61,476 nt of DNA from Ferrithrix thermotolerans DSM 19514. Its GTDB lineage: Bacteria > Actinomycetota > Acidimicrobiia > Acidimicrobiales > Acidimicrobiaceae. The translations under genes and the position numbers were made by a program. The notes beneath the pieces are model-generated. The model ran no database searches, was not told where the DNA came from, and saw only the letters and a program-made list of their open reading frames with translations. Positions within the stretch are counted from its first letter, which is position 1. Each line of letters opens with the position of its first letter. Below are positions 25,983-35,073 of this stretch, in pieces. The DNA is taken from the NCBI RefSeq assembly GCF_900128965.1, contig NZ_FQUL01000012.1, positions 1 through 61,476 of the forward strand, in the 5' to 3' direction.

Positions 25983-26966
25983 ATGGACTCTTACCTTCCA
26001 GCTGAGGCATCCCAGCTCTCCCGACACTGCATCGCTATCGCACAACACCAAGTAGCAGTGGCAAGTGGACAGATGAAAACCGAACAACGCTTCCAGATAG
26101 CCTCGGTCACTTCCTTTGGAGTTGAACCTCTTGAGATGAAGTTTCAGTTCCAACAAGACAGAGACGTAATCTACTTTCTCACAGAGGACGAGTTGCCACC
26201 AAGACCGGCGATCCTTACCTTGATGGACGACACCCCAACCGTCGCAGTGCAGCGACACATCGAGCTTGAGGGGCTAACAAACCTGAGAGACTTTGGAGGC
26301 TACAGCGGTAGCGGGGGTACGGTTCCATGGGGAAGACTTTACCGCTCTGAAAATCTCTCCAAGTTGTCTGATCGACAATGGGAGCACTTAGACCGCCTAG
26401 GGATAACTCGAGTGATCGACCTCCGCAACGCTTCCGAAAAGGAACTGCAACCGACAACTCTGCCTCAGTCATCTAAGGTCGAGCTCCATGAGATAGAGGT
26501 CACGGGTCGAATAAAGGGGTACGACGATGCACTGTTGGCGATAGGCGATGGACATTTGACCGAGATCACTGAGAACGACATCTCAGATATGTATCTCGAT
26601 ATCCTAAACCGCCACATCGACGATCTAGCCTTAGCCGTAGCGCTGGCTGAAAACAACCAAGACGGAGCCACCTTGGTACACTGCACTGCAGGCAAAGACC
26701 GCACGGGTCTTGTCGCCGCTATCTTACAGTTACGAGCTGGGATCTCTCCTCTGCAGGTACAGCGTGACTACTTGCTCTCTAACCTCTATAGAACTCCAGA
26801 TCGCCTGAGGCAGCTTGAGGGCTTCTTCGAGCATCACCGCATAGATCCATTATCGGTGCGACCCTTTCTGGCAGCACCGTGGCAAGCTATGAGTCGGGCA
26901 CTAGAGGAACTAAGCACCAGGCATCCCGACCTTTTGAACTCAAAGGTTGATGCAGATAGCTTATAA
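25983..26966 (+). CDS. Tyrosine-protein phosphatase (Y_phosphatase3 type) with N-terminal extension
   Basis: The phosphatase domain spans ~90-310: EGLTNLRDFGGYSGSGGTVP, VIDLRNASEKE, then the P-loop HCTAGKDRTGL with Cys234 and Arg240 (CX5R). This is the LipA/PtpB-like class that can act on phosphotyrosine, phosphoserine or phosphoinositides. The first ~88 residues are separate: a region with a beta-strand-like pattern (VEPLEMKFQFQQDRDVIYFL) that I do not recognise. It has AAGG before the ATG and follows the last pseudopilin by 31 bp, so it may be in the pilus operon. A role in pilus or adhesion signalling is inference. Confidence 0.85.
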   Translation: MDSYLPAEASQLSRHCIAIAQHQVAVASGQMKTEQRFQIASVTSFGVEPLEMKFQFQQDRDVIYFLTEDELPPRPAILTLMDDTPTVAVQRHIELEGLTNLRDFGGYSGSGGTVPWGRLYRSENLSKLSDRQWEHLDRLGITRVIDLRNASEKELQPTTLPQSSKVELHEIEVTGRIKGYDDALLAIGDGHLTEITENDISDMYLDILNRHIDDLALAVALAENNQDGATLVHCTAGKDRTGLVAAILQLRAGISPLQVQRDYLLSNLYRTPDRLRQLEGFFEHHRIDPLSVRPFLAAPWQAMSRALEELSTRHPDLLNSKVDADSL

Positions 26967-27056
26967 CATCGTAAGGAGCTAACTTGGCTGCAACCAGCCC
27001 TTCACAAGTGATAAGATACCGAGGATATAGGATATAACGCAGGTGGGGGTGTCCAG

Positions 27057-29048
27057 ATGAGCAACAGCGAACAGAACTCTACGATCGAAGCCCTCTTTGT
27101 CGAGGAGCGTCGTTTCCCTCCTACGGAAGAGTTCAAAGCGCAGGCTAACGTCGCATCGGAGTCCATATATGCGGAGGGCAAAGACTTCGAGAACTTCTGG
27201 CGTGCACAAGCTAGCCGAATACAATGGCAAACCCCTTTCAAAGAGACGCTGGACTGGTCAGACGCACCGTTTGCGAAGTGGTTTGTCGGAGGAAGGCTAA
27301 ATATAACCGAAAGCGCACTTGACGTACACGCAAAGTCAACCCCAGATAAGGTGGCATACTACTTTGAAGGCGAGAACGGCGACACCAGGGTAGTTACCTA
27401 CAAAGATCTCTACCACGAAGTATGCAAGTTCGCCAACGCTCTTTCGGATCTGGGCATCTCAAAGGGTGACCGAGTAGCAATATATATGGGAATGGTGCCA
27501 GAGTTTCCCGTGGCCCTTCTTGCGTGCGCTAGGTTAGGAGCCCCCCACTCGGTGATCTTCGGAGGATTCTCTTCGGACTCACTAAAAGACCGTATAATAG
27601 ACGCCTCTGCCAAGGCCCTTATAACTTGCGATGAGTCGTGGCGCAACGGCGGCCGGGTTCCCCTGAAAGAGACAGCCGACGTAGCGCTTTCTGAGACTCC
27701 CTCGGTCGAGCACGTAGTCGTCGTACAAAGAACGGGTGCCCAGGTTAAAATGGTTGAGGGACGTGACCACTACTACCACGAACTCATAAAGGACGCCGAT
27801 GACGAGCGACCAGCCGAGTCGATGGACTCAGAGGATCCGCTATTCATACTCTACACCTCGGGAACCACTGCGAGGCCGAAGGGTATTGTGCATAGCACCG
27901 GAGGATATGCAGTTGGAGTAGCAACGACGCACTCGATGGTATTCGACATCAAAGAGGACGACATTTATTGGTGTACAGCGGACGTCGGCTGGGTTACAGG
28001 GCATAGCTACGTAGTGTACGGTCCCCTAATCAATGGTGTCTCAAGCGTCCTATTTGAAGGAGTTCCTCAATTTCCTGACAAGGACCGTTACTGGGATATC
28101 GTGGAGAAGTACAAGGTAACACAGCTCTACACCGCACCAACTTCTATTCGTACCTTTATGAAGTGGGGCACAGAGTACGTAACAAAACATGACCTCTCTT
28201 CCCTCAGAGTGATCGGAACAGTTGGAGAGCCGATCAACCCTGAAGCCTGGATGTGGTACCACGAATACGTCGGGAACAGTAGGTGCCCCATAGTCGACAC
28301 GTGGTGGCAGACCGAGACAGGGCACATGATGATCGCTCCCCTTCCGGGGGTAACCACAACCAAGCCTGGATCAGCCACGATTCCTCTTCCAGGTATCAAC
28401 GTCGAGGTGGTCGATCAAAATGGCAATCCGGTTCCAAAGGGGTCAGGGGGGTATCTCGTCATTACACAGCCATGGCCTGGGATGGCACGTACGATCTTCA
28501 ACGACCCACAGCGGTTCAAAGACGTCTACTGGTCAAGGTTTTCAAAGCCAAGCGAGAACAAGTGGGTCTACTTTGCTGGTGATGGCGCCAAAAAGGACCT
28601 AGATGGATACATCTGGTTGCTCGGAAGGGTCGACGACGTCATGAACGTCTCAGGCCATCGAATCTCAACACTTGAGGTTGAGTCCGCTCTCGTCGACCAC
28701 CCAGCCGTGGCCGAGGCGGCGGTTGTAGGAAGAGAAGATCCCACAACCGGACAGGCGATCGCCGCTTTCGTCACCCTAAAGGGCGCCAATCAAGGCAATG
28801 AGGAACTGATAGCAGAACTCAGAGAGCACGTTGCGCAAAAGATCGGAAAGATCGCAAGGCCAGCCTCCATCGTCTTTACCGACGAGCTCCCAAAGACCCG
28901 ATCAGGGAAGATCATGAGAAGGCTCCTTAGAGACATATCTGAGAAGCGGCAGCTCGGTGATGTGACCACATTGGCCAACGCCGATGTCGTAAAAGAGATA
29001 GCTGAACAAGCCGCTAAGGCCGCCCAGAGTTCCAACTCGCAGGAGTAA
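27057..29048 (+). CDS. acsA: Acetyl-CoA synthetase
   Basis: It activates acetate to acetyl-CoA through acetyl-AMP. The 663 residues contain the adenylate-forming motifs: YTSGTTARPKGIVHSTGGYA, a WWQTETG motif, FAGDGAKKDLDGYIWLLGR, and the C-terminal PKTRSGKIMRRLLR, whose lysine is the residue acetylated in regulated Acs enzymes. It is followed by a likely acetate permease, making an acetate uptake and activation pair. A possible promoter, TTCACA then GATATA with 17 bases between, lies in the 90 bp upstream; this is weak. Confidence 0.96.
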   Translation: MSNSEQNSTIEALFVEERRFPPTEEFKAQANVASESIYAEGKDFENFWRAQASRIQWQTPFKETLDWSDAPFAKWFVGGRLNITESALDVHAKSTPDKVAYYFEGENGDTRVVTYKDLYHEVCKFANALSDLGISKGDRVAIYMGMVPEFPVALLACARLGAPHSVIFGGFSSDSLKDRIIDASAKALITCDESWRNGGRVPLKETADVALSETPSVEHVVVVQRTGAQVKMVEGRDHYYHELIKDADDERPAESMDSEDPLFILYTSGTTARPKGIVHSTGGYAVGVATTHSMVFDIKEDDIYWCTADVGWVTGHSYVVYGPLINGVSSVLFEGVPQFPDKDRYWDIVEKYKVTQLYTAPTSIRTFMKWGTEYVTKHDLSSLRVIGTVGEPINPEAWMWYHEYVGNSRCPIVDTWWQTETGHMMIAPLPGVTTTKPGSATIPLPGINVEVVDQNGNPVPKGSGGYLVITQPWPGMARTIFNDPQRFKDVYWSRFSKPSENKWVYFAGDGAKKDLDGYIWLLGRVDDVMNVSGHRISTLEVESALVDHPAVAEAAVVGREDPTTGQAIAAFVTLKGANQGNEELIAELREHVAQKIGKIARPASIVFTDELPKTRSGKIMRRLLRDISEKRQLGDVTTLANADVVKEIAEQAAKAAQSSNSQE

Positions 29049-29190
29049 GAAAAGAACTCATGCTTGGGGCAAAGTCCCGAGCAAGAGTCTGGAGACAACT
29101 AGCTTCACCAGAGAGAAATACAACATATACAAGTCCACAAAGATATAGGGGGATTTATCATACATAAGCACAAATCTTGAAGTCACAGAG

Positions 29191-29778
29191 GTGTCGGTCT
29201 CTTCTGTGGGCGCTACTGCAGATCCAACACCACTTGGACTTGCAGCTTTCGCCATGACAACCTTTGTTCTAAGCGTCTTCAACGCACAGCTTCTACCAGG
29301 TAAGCTTGTACTGGTTGTACTACCGCTCGCCCTGTTTTACGGGGGATTATCGCAGCTACTTGCTGGGATGTGGGAGTTCAAGAGAGCTAATACCTTTGGT
29401 GCCCTGGCATTTACCTCTTACGGGGCGTTTTGGATGGCCTTTGCCGCTTATGTCCACTTCATAGCGGGAGTACTTCCGCCTGCAATTGCTTATAAGGCCA
29501 CGGGTATTTTCTTGCTCGCTTGGACCATCTTTACCTTCTACATGACAATCGCTTCGTTTGGCGTAAGTGGTATCGTAGCAGCGATCTTCGTAGCCCTTGC
29601 GCTGACCTTCTTGGTACTGACCATTGGTACATTTGGCAGTTCGATAGCGATCACCAAGATCGGCGGATACCTTGGGATACTGACCGCTATCTTGGCATGG
29701 TACGGATCCTTTGCTGGGGTTACTAACGCAACATTTGGAAAGACAATACTGCCAACATTTGCTTTTTCGAGATCGTAG
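29191..29778 (+). CDS. GPR1/FUN34/YaaH (SatP)-family acetate permease
   Basis: The 195-residue protein has six hydrophobic segments and begins with the family signature ADPTPLGLAAFAMTTFVLS (usually NPAPLGL), followed by the loop GLSQLLAGMWEFKRANTFGA. Family members carry acetate or succinate with protons. The start GTG at 29191 is the only plausible in-frame start. It lies 142 bp after acsA on the same strand, which supports acetate as substrate. Confidence 0.88.
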   Translation: MSVSSVGATADPTPLGLAAFAMTTFVLSVFNAQLLPGKLVLVVLPLALFYGGLSQLLAGMWEFKRANTFGALAFTSYGAFWMAFAAYVHFIAGVLPPAIAYKATGIFLLAWTIFTFYMTIASFGVSGIVAAIFVALALTFLVLTIGTFGSSIAITKIGGYLGILTAILAWYGSFAGVTNATFGKTILPTFAFSRS

Positions 29779-29795
29779 GAGATACGCATTTACCT

Positions 29796-29832
29796 TTCCG
29801 ATGTACCCTGGAGATATCGGGGTACATCGGAA
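29796..29832 (+). repeat. Inverted repeat, possible transcript end after satP
   Basis: TTCCGATGTACCC at 29796-29808 pairs with GGGTACATCGGAA ending at 29832, a 13-bp perfect stem with an 11-base loop, 18 bp after the permease stop. No T-run follows, so it is not a classical intrinsic terminator. It may stabilise the mRNA end or work with Rho. Confidence 0.55.
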
Positions 29833-30455
29833 ACTACCAACAAAGCGAAACACCGTTCTCCCGATGCATCAAGGACAAGATAGTAAAGGAGACGAGAAGA
29901 GCAAAAAGGGCAATAAGGGTGGCCGCTCAAGGGAGTTTGATAATGAGTTCGACGGGCATACCTTATGGCTTGGAAAAAGTGAAAACCTTACAGCTACTCT
30001 CATTGCTAAACGGCCTTGGCATCTACGAGGTTATTTTGTCTTGCTGAGTAGAAAGGGCTCGCAAGGAACGGCGAGATGTGAGAGAAGATCCGTACCTTAC
30101 TATAAAGATTCGCAGACCTCACCAACCCGTAATAAACATCTCGTGGGTGATGCTTAGGAAGATTATGAGACTATTCTCGGTCCATCATCTCTAGGCCAGA
30201 AAGACCAGCGAAAACTAACGTATCTGTTCATAGATGCCTGCAAGGCTCGAGTCTCTATGTATCTGCACTTTGCCAAATCTGTAACTTCTCATATGTTTCA
30301 TTGCATCGACGGATCGCTGAAGGCCGCTTAGTCTATCAGAGTACATCTATGGTTCGTGATCACAAGATGACACAGCTATCTATCATTTCACGTCCAACGT
30401 TATCGTAGGGAACAGCTCGAGGAAAAGTTATCTAGGGTGCCACTTACCTCTATCA
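29833..30455. other. Long region without a convincing gene
   Basis: About 620 bp between the permease and the convergent membrane protein. A plus-strand frame from ATG 29864 to 30157 (98 codons, beginning MHQGQDSKGDEKSKKG) is very basic and low-complexity at its start, has no clear ribosome-binding site, and resembles nothing I know. The remaining ~300 bp shows no frame, no tRNA and no clear hairpin. It may be a decayed gene or a leader or small RNA region. Confidence 0.35.
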
Positions 30456-31298
30456 TTAAGAGGTGTTTTGAGATCCAAGATCACCGGCCCGTATCATCTG
30501 AGCTGACTTTAGATGCTGCTCAAGACGTTTCTTTGCAAGAATCGATGCCCGAGATGGGTACTTGGCGATGGTCGACTTTGCAGTCGGTGTCGAGTAGTAG
30601 GTATCTACTCCAGCCAAGAACGCCTTCTCCCATGAGCGTACTTGAGATCTAAACTGCAGCGACAGTAATACCCCTAAAGAAACGGTAACCATCAAAACCG
30701 AGAGCCTCAGAGCAGCCCCTCGCCTAGCCTTGGATCTGCTCCGAAACCTTCCTATAATTGAGCTGATATCCTTTCTTGCCGAGTGGTAGGAGCGGAGATA
30801 GTACGCCAATGCATGGAGTCCGAGGAGAAAAAACCAGATCAGAGATAGCAATGTGTGGGCTGCGGCTAGGAAGGTATCTGAGAAGGATGTTGGACCGGCC
30901 ACCACCATCTCGATACCGCTGCCAATTACTAAAACCGTAGTAGCCACCAACAGTGGAGCCAAGATTCGAAGTGGTAACCAAGGGGGGCCCGCTGCGACAA
31001 ACTCTGTATCGCCCGCATAGAACTTGGTAAACCTATAGGCCGCAACTGCAATCTTAGCCAGTACCAGGGGTACAGCGATAAGTCCAATTACGATATGTAT
31101 CCCAACGGCACCGGCGATAAAGGGAATAGTCAAGATCTCTGCGACAAAGACGACCAAAAGAGCCATACCAAAAAGAGCCGAAAACCTCGCACCGTTGGTT
31201 ACTCGTCTACCCTGAAGCTCCAGCTCTTCAGTAAGTTCTTTTTGATGCGCGTGGGGCATGAACGCATCAAATAGTGAAGGGGCGCTTTCAATCTTCAC
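30456..31298 (-). CDS. Cytochrome b561-like membrane protein, uncharacterised
   Basis: The 280-residue protein has four or five membrane helices at ~38-62, 65-90, 108-130, 140-168 and 195-215. Histidines fall where b-type haem ligands would be: one in GIHIVIGLIAVPLVLAKIA, one in AAAHTLLSLIWFF and one in LGLHALAYYL. The stretch AAYRFTKFYAGDTEF with GPPWLPLRILAPLLV is typical of an actinobacterial family with this layout. Haem binding is inferred from His placement only. The C-terminal ~60 residues after the last helix are soluble and basic. Confidence 0.55.
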   Translation of the reverse strand: MKIESAPSLFDAFMPHAHQKELTEELELQGRRVTNGARFSALFGMALLVVFVAEILTIPFIAGAVGIHIVIGLIAVPLVLAKIAVAAYRFTKFYAGDTEFVAAGPPWLPLRILAPLLVATTVLVIGSGIEMVVAGPTSFSDTFLAAAHTLLSLIWFFLLGLHALAYYLRSYHSARKDISSIIGRFRSRSKARRGAALRLSVLMVTVSLGVLLSLQFRSQVRSWEKAFLAGVDTYYSTPTAKSTIAKYPSRASILAKKRLEQHLKSAQMIRAGDLGSQNTS

Positions 31299-31402
31299 CG
31301 GTAACTCACTCCATAACTCTAATAAAAAACAGGCTCTTTATAAGGCTACTTGACATTGGAGAATATGAGCCGAAAACCTTTACCTGGGAGTAAGGATCGT
31401 TG

Positions 31403-32533
31403 TCATTTGTTAGATATGAGCTTCAGCGCCACCATATCTGCAAGCATACGACCATCTCTAGTAAGCGTAAAAAAGCCGTCGGTCTCTTCCACGAGAGCTT
31501 CGAGAGATGATGGAATCTCACCCGCAATCGATCTCTCAACTCCGACGGAGCACCGAATGCCTAATAGGATCTTCTCGATTCGCTCCTGTTCTGAACTTAG
31601 ATGTTCCATCGATGTTATCGCCGACCCCACGTTATAAATTGTCTCCACATACCTCTTCGGAGAGAACTCGTTGGCAGCACGTACTGAGCCGATGAAGCTG
31701 TGCGCTGAGGAACCAACTCCTAGGTACTCACCACGCAACCAGTAGTTCATATTGTGTCTGCACTCTTTGTCGGCCTTCGCCCAGTTAGAGATCTCGTAGT
31801 TATAGAACCCAAGCTCTAAAAGCTCCTCGTCCAGGCGATAGTACCGACTGGCCAGCACATCTTCGTCCTTTACAACCTGGTCTTTCACCAATGTATGTCT
31901 ATATCGATGATGCAGCCTTGTTCGAGGTTCCAATGTGAGCGCGTAGCAGCTTACATGATCCAACCTATCTGCGACCTCCCTAAGTGCAGATACAGTCAGA
32001 TCGAACGAACCCTCATCTTCAGCCCCTGACCCATAGATAATATCTAACGAGAGCTCTAGTCCGAACTCTGCTACCGCGTCTATCGCTTCTATTGCTTGTA
32101 AGACACTGTGACTTCGACCAAAGAATTTTAGAACCTTGTCGTCGAAGGACTGTACACCCAAAGAGATTCTGCTCACTCCCATCTCTTTGTACGACTTTAG
32201 TTTCGCCTTTGTGATGGACTCTGGGTTCGCCTCTAGAGTAAACTCGACTAGCTGGGTCCCATGTAGGACCTCTACTACTTTGTAGAGCTCCGACGGCTCC
32301 AAAATAGAAGGCGTGCCACCGCCAATGTAGAGGGATTTTACGTTGCTGTCGATCTCTGACAGACGCGACCTCAGCTCCTGTGTAAGTGCCTCAATGTAAG
32401 CACTAGAGGAACCGTTGCGAAAGACCTCTACGGAAAAGGCACAGTAGCTACAGACAGCCGCACAGAAGGGAATATGTACGTAAACCCCCGGAGAGTAAGC
32501 AAGCGGATCCTTGCGTAGATCGTCAAGGAGCAC
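31403..32533 (-). CDS. hemW: HemW, radical-SAM heme chaperone
   Basis: It resembles oxygen-independent coproporphyrinogen oxidase, but the short 376-residue form is the HemW haem chaperone. The radical-SAM cluster motif CxxxCxxC is present as HIPFCAAVCSYCAFS (~23-33), followed by YIGGGTPSIL and RISLGVQSFDDKVLKFFGRSH. The C-terminal HemN-like domain has ANEFSPKRYVETI. It begins five bases after the BldD-like gene and is co-transcribed with it. Confidence 0.92.
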   Translation of the reverse strand: MLLDDLRKDPLAYSPGVYVHIPFCAAVCSYCAFSVEVFRNGSSSAYIEALTQELRSRLSEIDSNVKSLYIGGGTPSILEPSELYKVVEVLHGTQLVEFTLEANPESITKAKLKSYKEMGVSRISLGVQSFDDKVLKFFGRSHSVLQAIEAIDAVAEFGLELSLDIIYGSGAEDEGSFDLTVSALREVADRLDHVSCYALTLEPRTRLHHRYRHTLVKDQVVKDEDVLASRYYRLDEELLELGFYNYEISNWAKADKECRHNMNYWLRGEYLGVGSSAHSFIGSVRAANEFSPKRYVETIYNVGSAITSMEHLSSEQERIEKILLGIRCSVGVERSIAGEIPSSLEALVEETDGFFTLTRDGRMLADMVALKLISNK

Positions 32534-32538
32534 AGCGT

Positions 32539-33132
32539 CTACCCGACAAGACGCAGACCGAGCTCCTCCAGCCTTTCAGTCATCTCTCTGACGTTCATCT
32601 CAAGCAGCGCTCCAATGATACGAAGGTCATCGTAGCGAATCGTTATCATTCGACCGTTGAAGTCTTGACGCTGGACCTGAATCATATCCAGGTAACGTTT
32701 CAAAAGATCCCGCTCAGGCCCCCTTACCTGCTGCAACTTGGAGAGATCGATCGTAACCTTGACCTCAGGTTCCCAGCGAAACCTTCTTGGAGAACCCTCC
32801 CGTGACTCGTAGTCATCAATAGTGATTACGTGGTCGATAACCTTATCCGATATCCCTATTCCATTTAGAAACTCGGCCGAACCCCCATCAAATGCGCTGT
32901 CCTGTGGAAGAAGCTGATCCACTGGAACGCTGTAGAGCTGTGCAAGACGCTGAAGCCGAGGTACAGATATCGAGCGCTCTCCCCTCTCGTATGCGCCCAG
33001 TACAGATGCTTTAAACTCTTGACCAGAGGCCATCTCAACCGCCTGAAGTGAAAGTTTCTTCTGCTTCCTCACCGAGCGAAGTCTGCTTCCTACCTTGATA
33101 GCGTACTGATCCTCCACATTCGTCTCATCCAT
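32539..33132 (-). CDS. BldD-like transcriptional regulator with c-di-GMP signature
   Basis: Residues ~12-75 form a Cro/XRE helix-turn-helix (GSRLRSVRKQKKLSLQAVE, then VLGAYERGERSISVPRLQRL). The C-terminal part has R155-Q-D157, eight residues, then R166-Y-D-D169, which exactly fits RxD-x8-RxxD, the c-di-GMP-binding signature of BldD. BldD represses developmental genes as a dimer held by c-di-GMP. At 197 residues it is longer than Streptomyces BldD owing to a middle linker. It is between rsmE and hemW. Confidence 0.8.
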   Translation of the reverse strand: MDETNVEDQYAIKVGSRLRSVRKQKKLSLQAVEMASGQEFKASVLGAYERGERSISVPRLQRLAQLYSVPVDQLLPQDSAFDGGSAEFLNGIGISDKVIDHVITIDDYESREGSPRRFRWEPEVKVTIDLSKLQQVRGPERDLLKRYLDMIQVQRQDFNGRMITIRYDDLRIIGALLEMNVREMTERLEELGLRLVG

Positions 33133-33195
33133 AGACGCCTATATTACACGCTAAGTGGTAACGTCGCAACTTTAAAGGCTATTTTGTAGTTGAAT

Positions 33196-33933
33196 TCAGC
33201 CTTCTTTAATCAACTGCTCGCGAAATGCGACAAGAAGTGCTGCCGAAACCACCGAAGCCGTTTCTACTCTGAGCACCTGAGTTGTCAGCCTGATCTTCGG
33301 CAAAACGGAGAACTCCGAATCTACAACCCCTGACTCAGGACCCACAATCCACGTGCTATAGGCAAAGGAAGGCTTGGTCCCGTTGAAGTCACACAACGCT
33401 GCAGTGGGACCAAATACCTCAATACATCTCTGCGGATCTATCACACCGCCAAATCGCAACGGCCTGGCCCGCTTCGCCTGCATCGATGCCTGATGAGCTA
33501 CTCTGTAAAGCCGAGAGATAGAAGAGGCCCCCAGTTCTTTGCCCGACCGTCGATCGAGAGAAGAGGAGATCAAATACAGCTGGTCTAGACCCGTCTCCGC
33601 CAACTTCTCTACCATGTAGCTAAGACGGTCACCCTTTGGAATGTAACTAGCGACAGTAGTAACTGGAGTTTTCTCTTCCTCGAAGTAGATAGGTCCATGG
33701 AGTGAGAGATCCACGTCTCCCTCTCCCCTCTTAGATGAGATACGAACAATCTTGGCAAGACGAAGGCTCCCCCTCCCATCACCGATAATGATCTCTTCTT
33801 CCGGCTTTGCTCTCCGGGCAGAGATCAAGTGGTGAGCGTCTTCGCCGGAAAGCTTTGGAGATAGAAGGTCACCTACGTAAAATACAGGACCGCCATTATA
33901 GAGCCGCGGATCATCGCAACAATGAGACAACAA
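33196..33933 (-). CDS. rsmE: 16S rRNA m3U1498 methyltransferase RsmE
   Basis: The SPOUT-fold enzyme methylates N3 of U1498 in 16S rRNA. The N-terminal PUA-like part has SGEDAHHLISARRAKPEEEI; the knot region includes VASYIPKGDRLSYMVEKLAE, LIVSS-type segments and the C-terminal cofactor loop WIVGPESGVVDSEFSV, then LRVETASVVSAALL. The start TTG at 33933 is 21 bp after dnaJ; a start a few codons later is possible. dnaJ-rsmE order is common in bacteria. Confidence 0.88.
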   Translation of the reverse strand: MLSHCCDDPRLYNGGPVFYVGDLLSPKLSGEDAHHLISARRAKPEEEIIIGDGRGSLRLAKIVRISSKRGEGDVDLSLHGPIYFEEEKTPVTTVASYIPKGDRLSYMVEKLAETGLDQLYLISSSLDRRSGKELGASSISRLYRVAHQASMQAKRARPLRFGGVIDPQRCIEVFGPTAALCDFNGTKPSFAYSTWIVGPESGVVDSEFSVLPKIRLTTQVLRVETASVVSAALLVAFREQLIKEG

Positions 33934-33954
33934 AGCTCTCTTTGGTAGATCGGA

Positions 33955-35073
33955 CTATCTAAAGGCCGACTTTATCTTCGAGAACAATCCATGTTCATGA
34001 GGTTCGGAGATCTTCTCACCGCGAATCTCCGCAAGACGCGTAAGCAGGTTTATCTCCTCCTCATTCAAGTCCTTTGGAGTCGTCACGATAAGCTCGACTA
34101 AGAGATCCCCGCGACCCCTACCGCCGAAGTTGGGGACGCCTTTGCCCTTGAAGCGCAGAATCTTCCCCGATTGGGTGCCGGGGCTCACGTTTATCTCGAC
34201 CACGTCCTCTAGGGTCTCAAAAGGAAGCTTGGTACCGAGAGCTGCCTGAGATATAGATATATTGAACTGTGCGTATAGATCTTGACCCGAGCGCCTAAAC
34301 ACACTGTGTGGCTCGACATTGACATGAACGTAAAGGTTACCCGGATAACCTCCCCTCGGACCAGCAGGACCCTTGCCGGTAAGCCGTAGGGTCGCTCCAT
34401 CTTCGATTCCGGGCTGTATCTCTATAAGATACGACCGCTCCTCCGTCTTTCGTCCTTCACCTCGACAGTCTGGGCACGGGGTGGTAATAATCTTGCCCTC
34501 TCCATAGCAGGTATCACAGGTGCTAGTGGTCATCATGCGCCCAAGAAGGGTCTGCGTTACCCTCCTTACCTGCCCAGATCCACCACAGCTTTTACAGACA
34601 GAAGGGGTCGTTCCTGGCTTTGACCCTGAACCCGCACACGTTCTACAGGTAACTGGAAGTCTGACGGTTATCTCTTTCTTTGTTCCAAAGATAGCCTCTT
34701 CAAAACGTAAAGAGACGGTGGTTTCAAAGTCCTCACCGTGCCTTATGGGTCTTTGTCCTTGGTCACCCAAGCCACCTCCAAAGGCTTGACCGAAGATGTC
34801 TTGGAAGATGTCACCAAAGTTTGGAGCAAAGAAATCACCGGCTCCCTGGCCTTTGGACCCACTGTCTCCAAAGAGGTCATACTGTCGGCGCTTCTCGGGG
34901 TCACGCAGTGTTTCATAGGCTATAGTCACCTCTTTAAAACGCTCGACCGCAACGGCGTCTCCCCCATTAGTATCGGGATGCAACTCTCGAGCAAGCTTTC
35001 TATAAGCCTTCTTTATCTCATCTTCGGATGCGCTCTTAGAGACGCCCAAAAGCTCGTAGTAGTCAGCCACCAA
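33955..35073 (-). CDS. dnaJ: Chaperone DnaJ
   Basis: Hsp70 co-chaperone of 372 residues. The J domain is at 4-68 with the HPD motif (LARELHPDTNGGD); a Gly/Phe-rich linker follows (GAGDFFAPNFGDIFQDIFG); four CxxCxGxG zinc repeats lie at ~140-210 (CRTCAGSGS, CKSCGGSG, CDTCYGEG, CPDCRGEG); the C-terminal domain has the substrate-binding beta folds. The start follows the hrcA stop directly, so dnaJ is translated as part of an hrcA-dnaJ operon. Confidence 0.96.
   Translation of the reverse strand: MVADYYELLGVSKSASEDEIKKAYRKLARELHPDTNGGDAVAVERFKEVTIAYETLRDPEKRRQYDLFGDSGSKGQGAGDFFAPNFGDIFQDIFGQAFGGGLGDQGQRPIRHGEDFETTVSLRFEEAIFGTKKEITVRLPVTCRTCAGSGSKPGTTPSVCKSCGGSGQVRRVTQTLLGRMMTTSTCDTCYGEGKIITTPCPDCRGEGRKTEERSYLIEIQPGIEDGATLRLTGKGPAGPRGGYPGNLYVHVNVEPHSVFRRSGQDLYAQFNISISQAALGTKLPFETLEDVVEINVSPGTQSGKILRFKGKGVPNFGGRGRGDLLVELIVTTPKDLNEEEINLLTRLAEIRGEKISEPHEHGLFSKIKSAFR

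Noticed and set aside
29711-30157. 148-codon frame overlapping the acetate permease
   Set aside because: The first half is a shadow of the permease gene; only the part after ATG 29864 could be separate, and that is weak.
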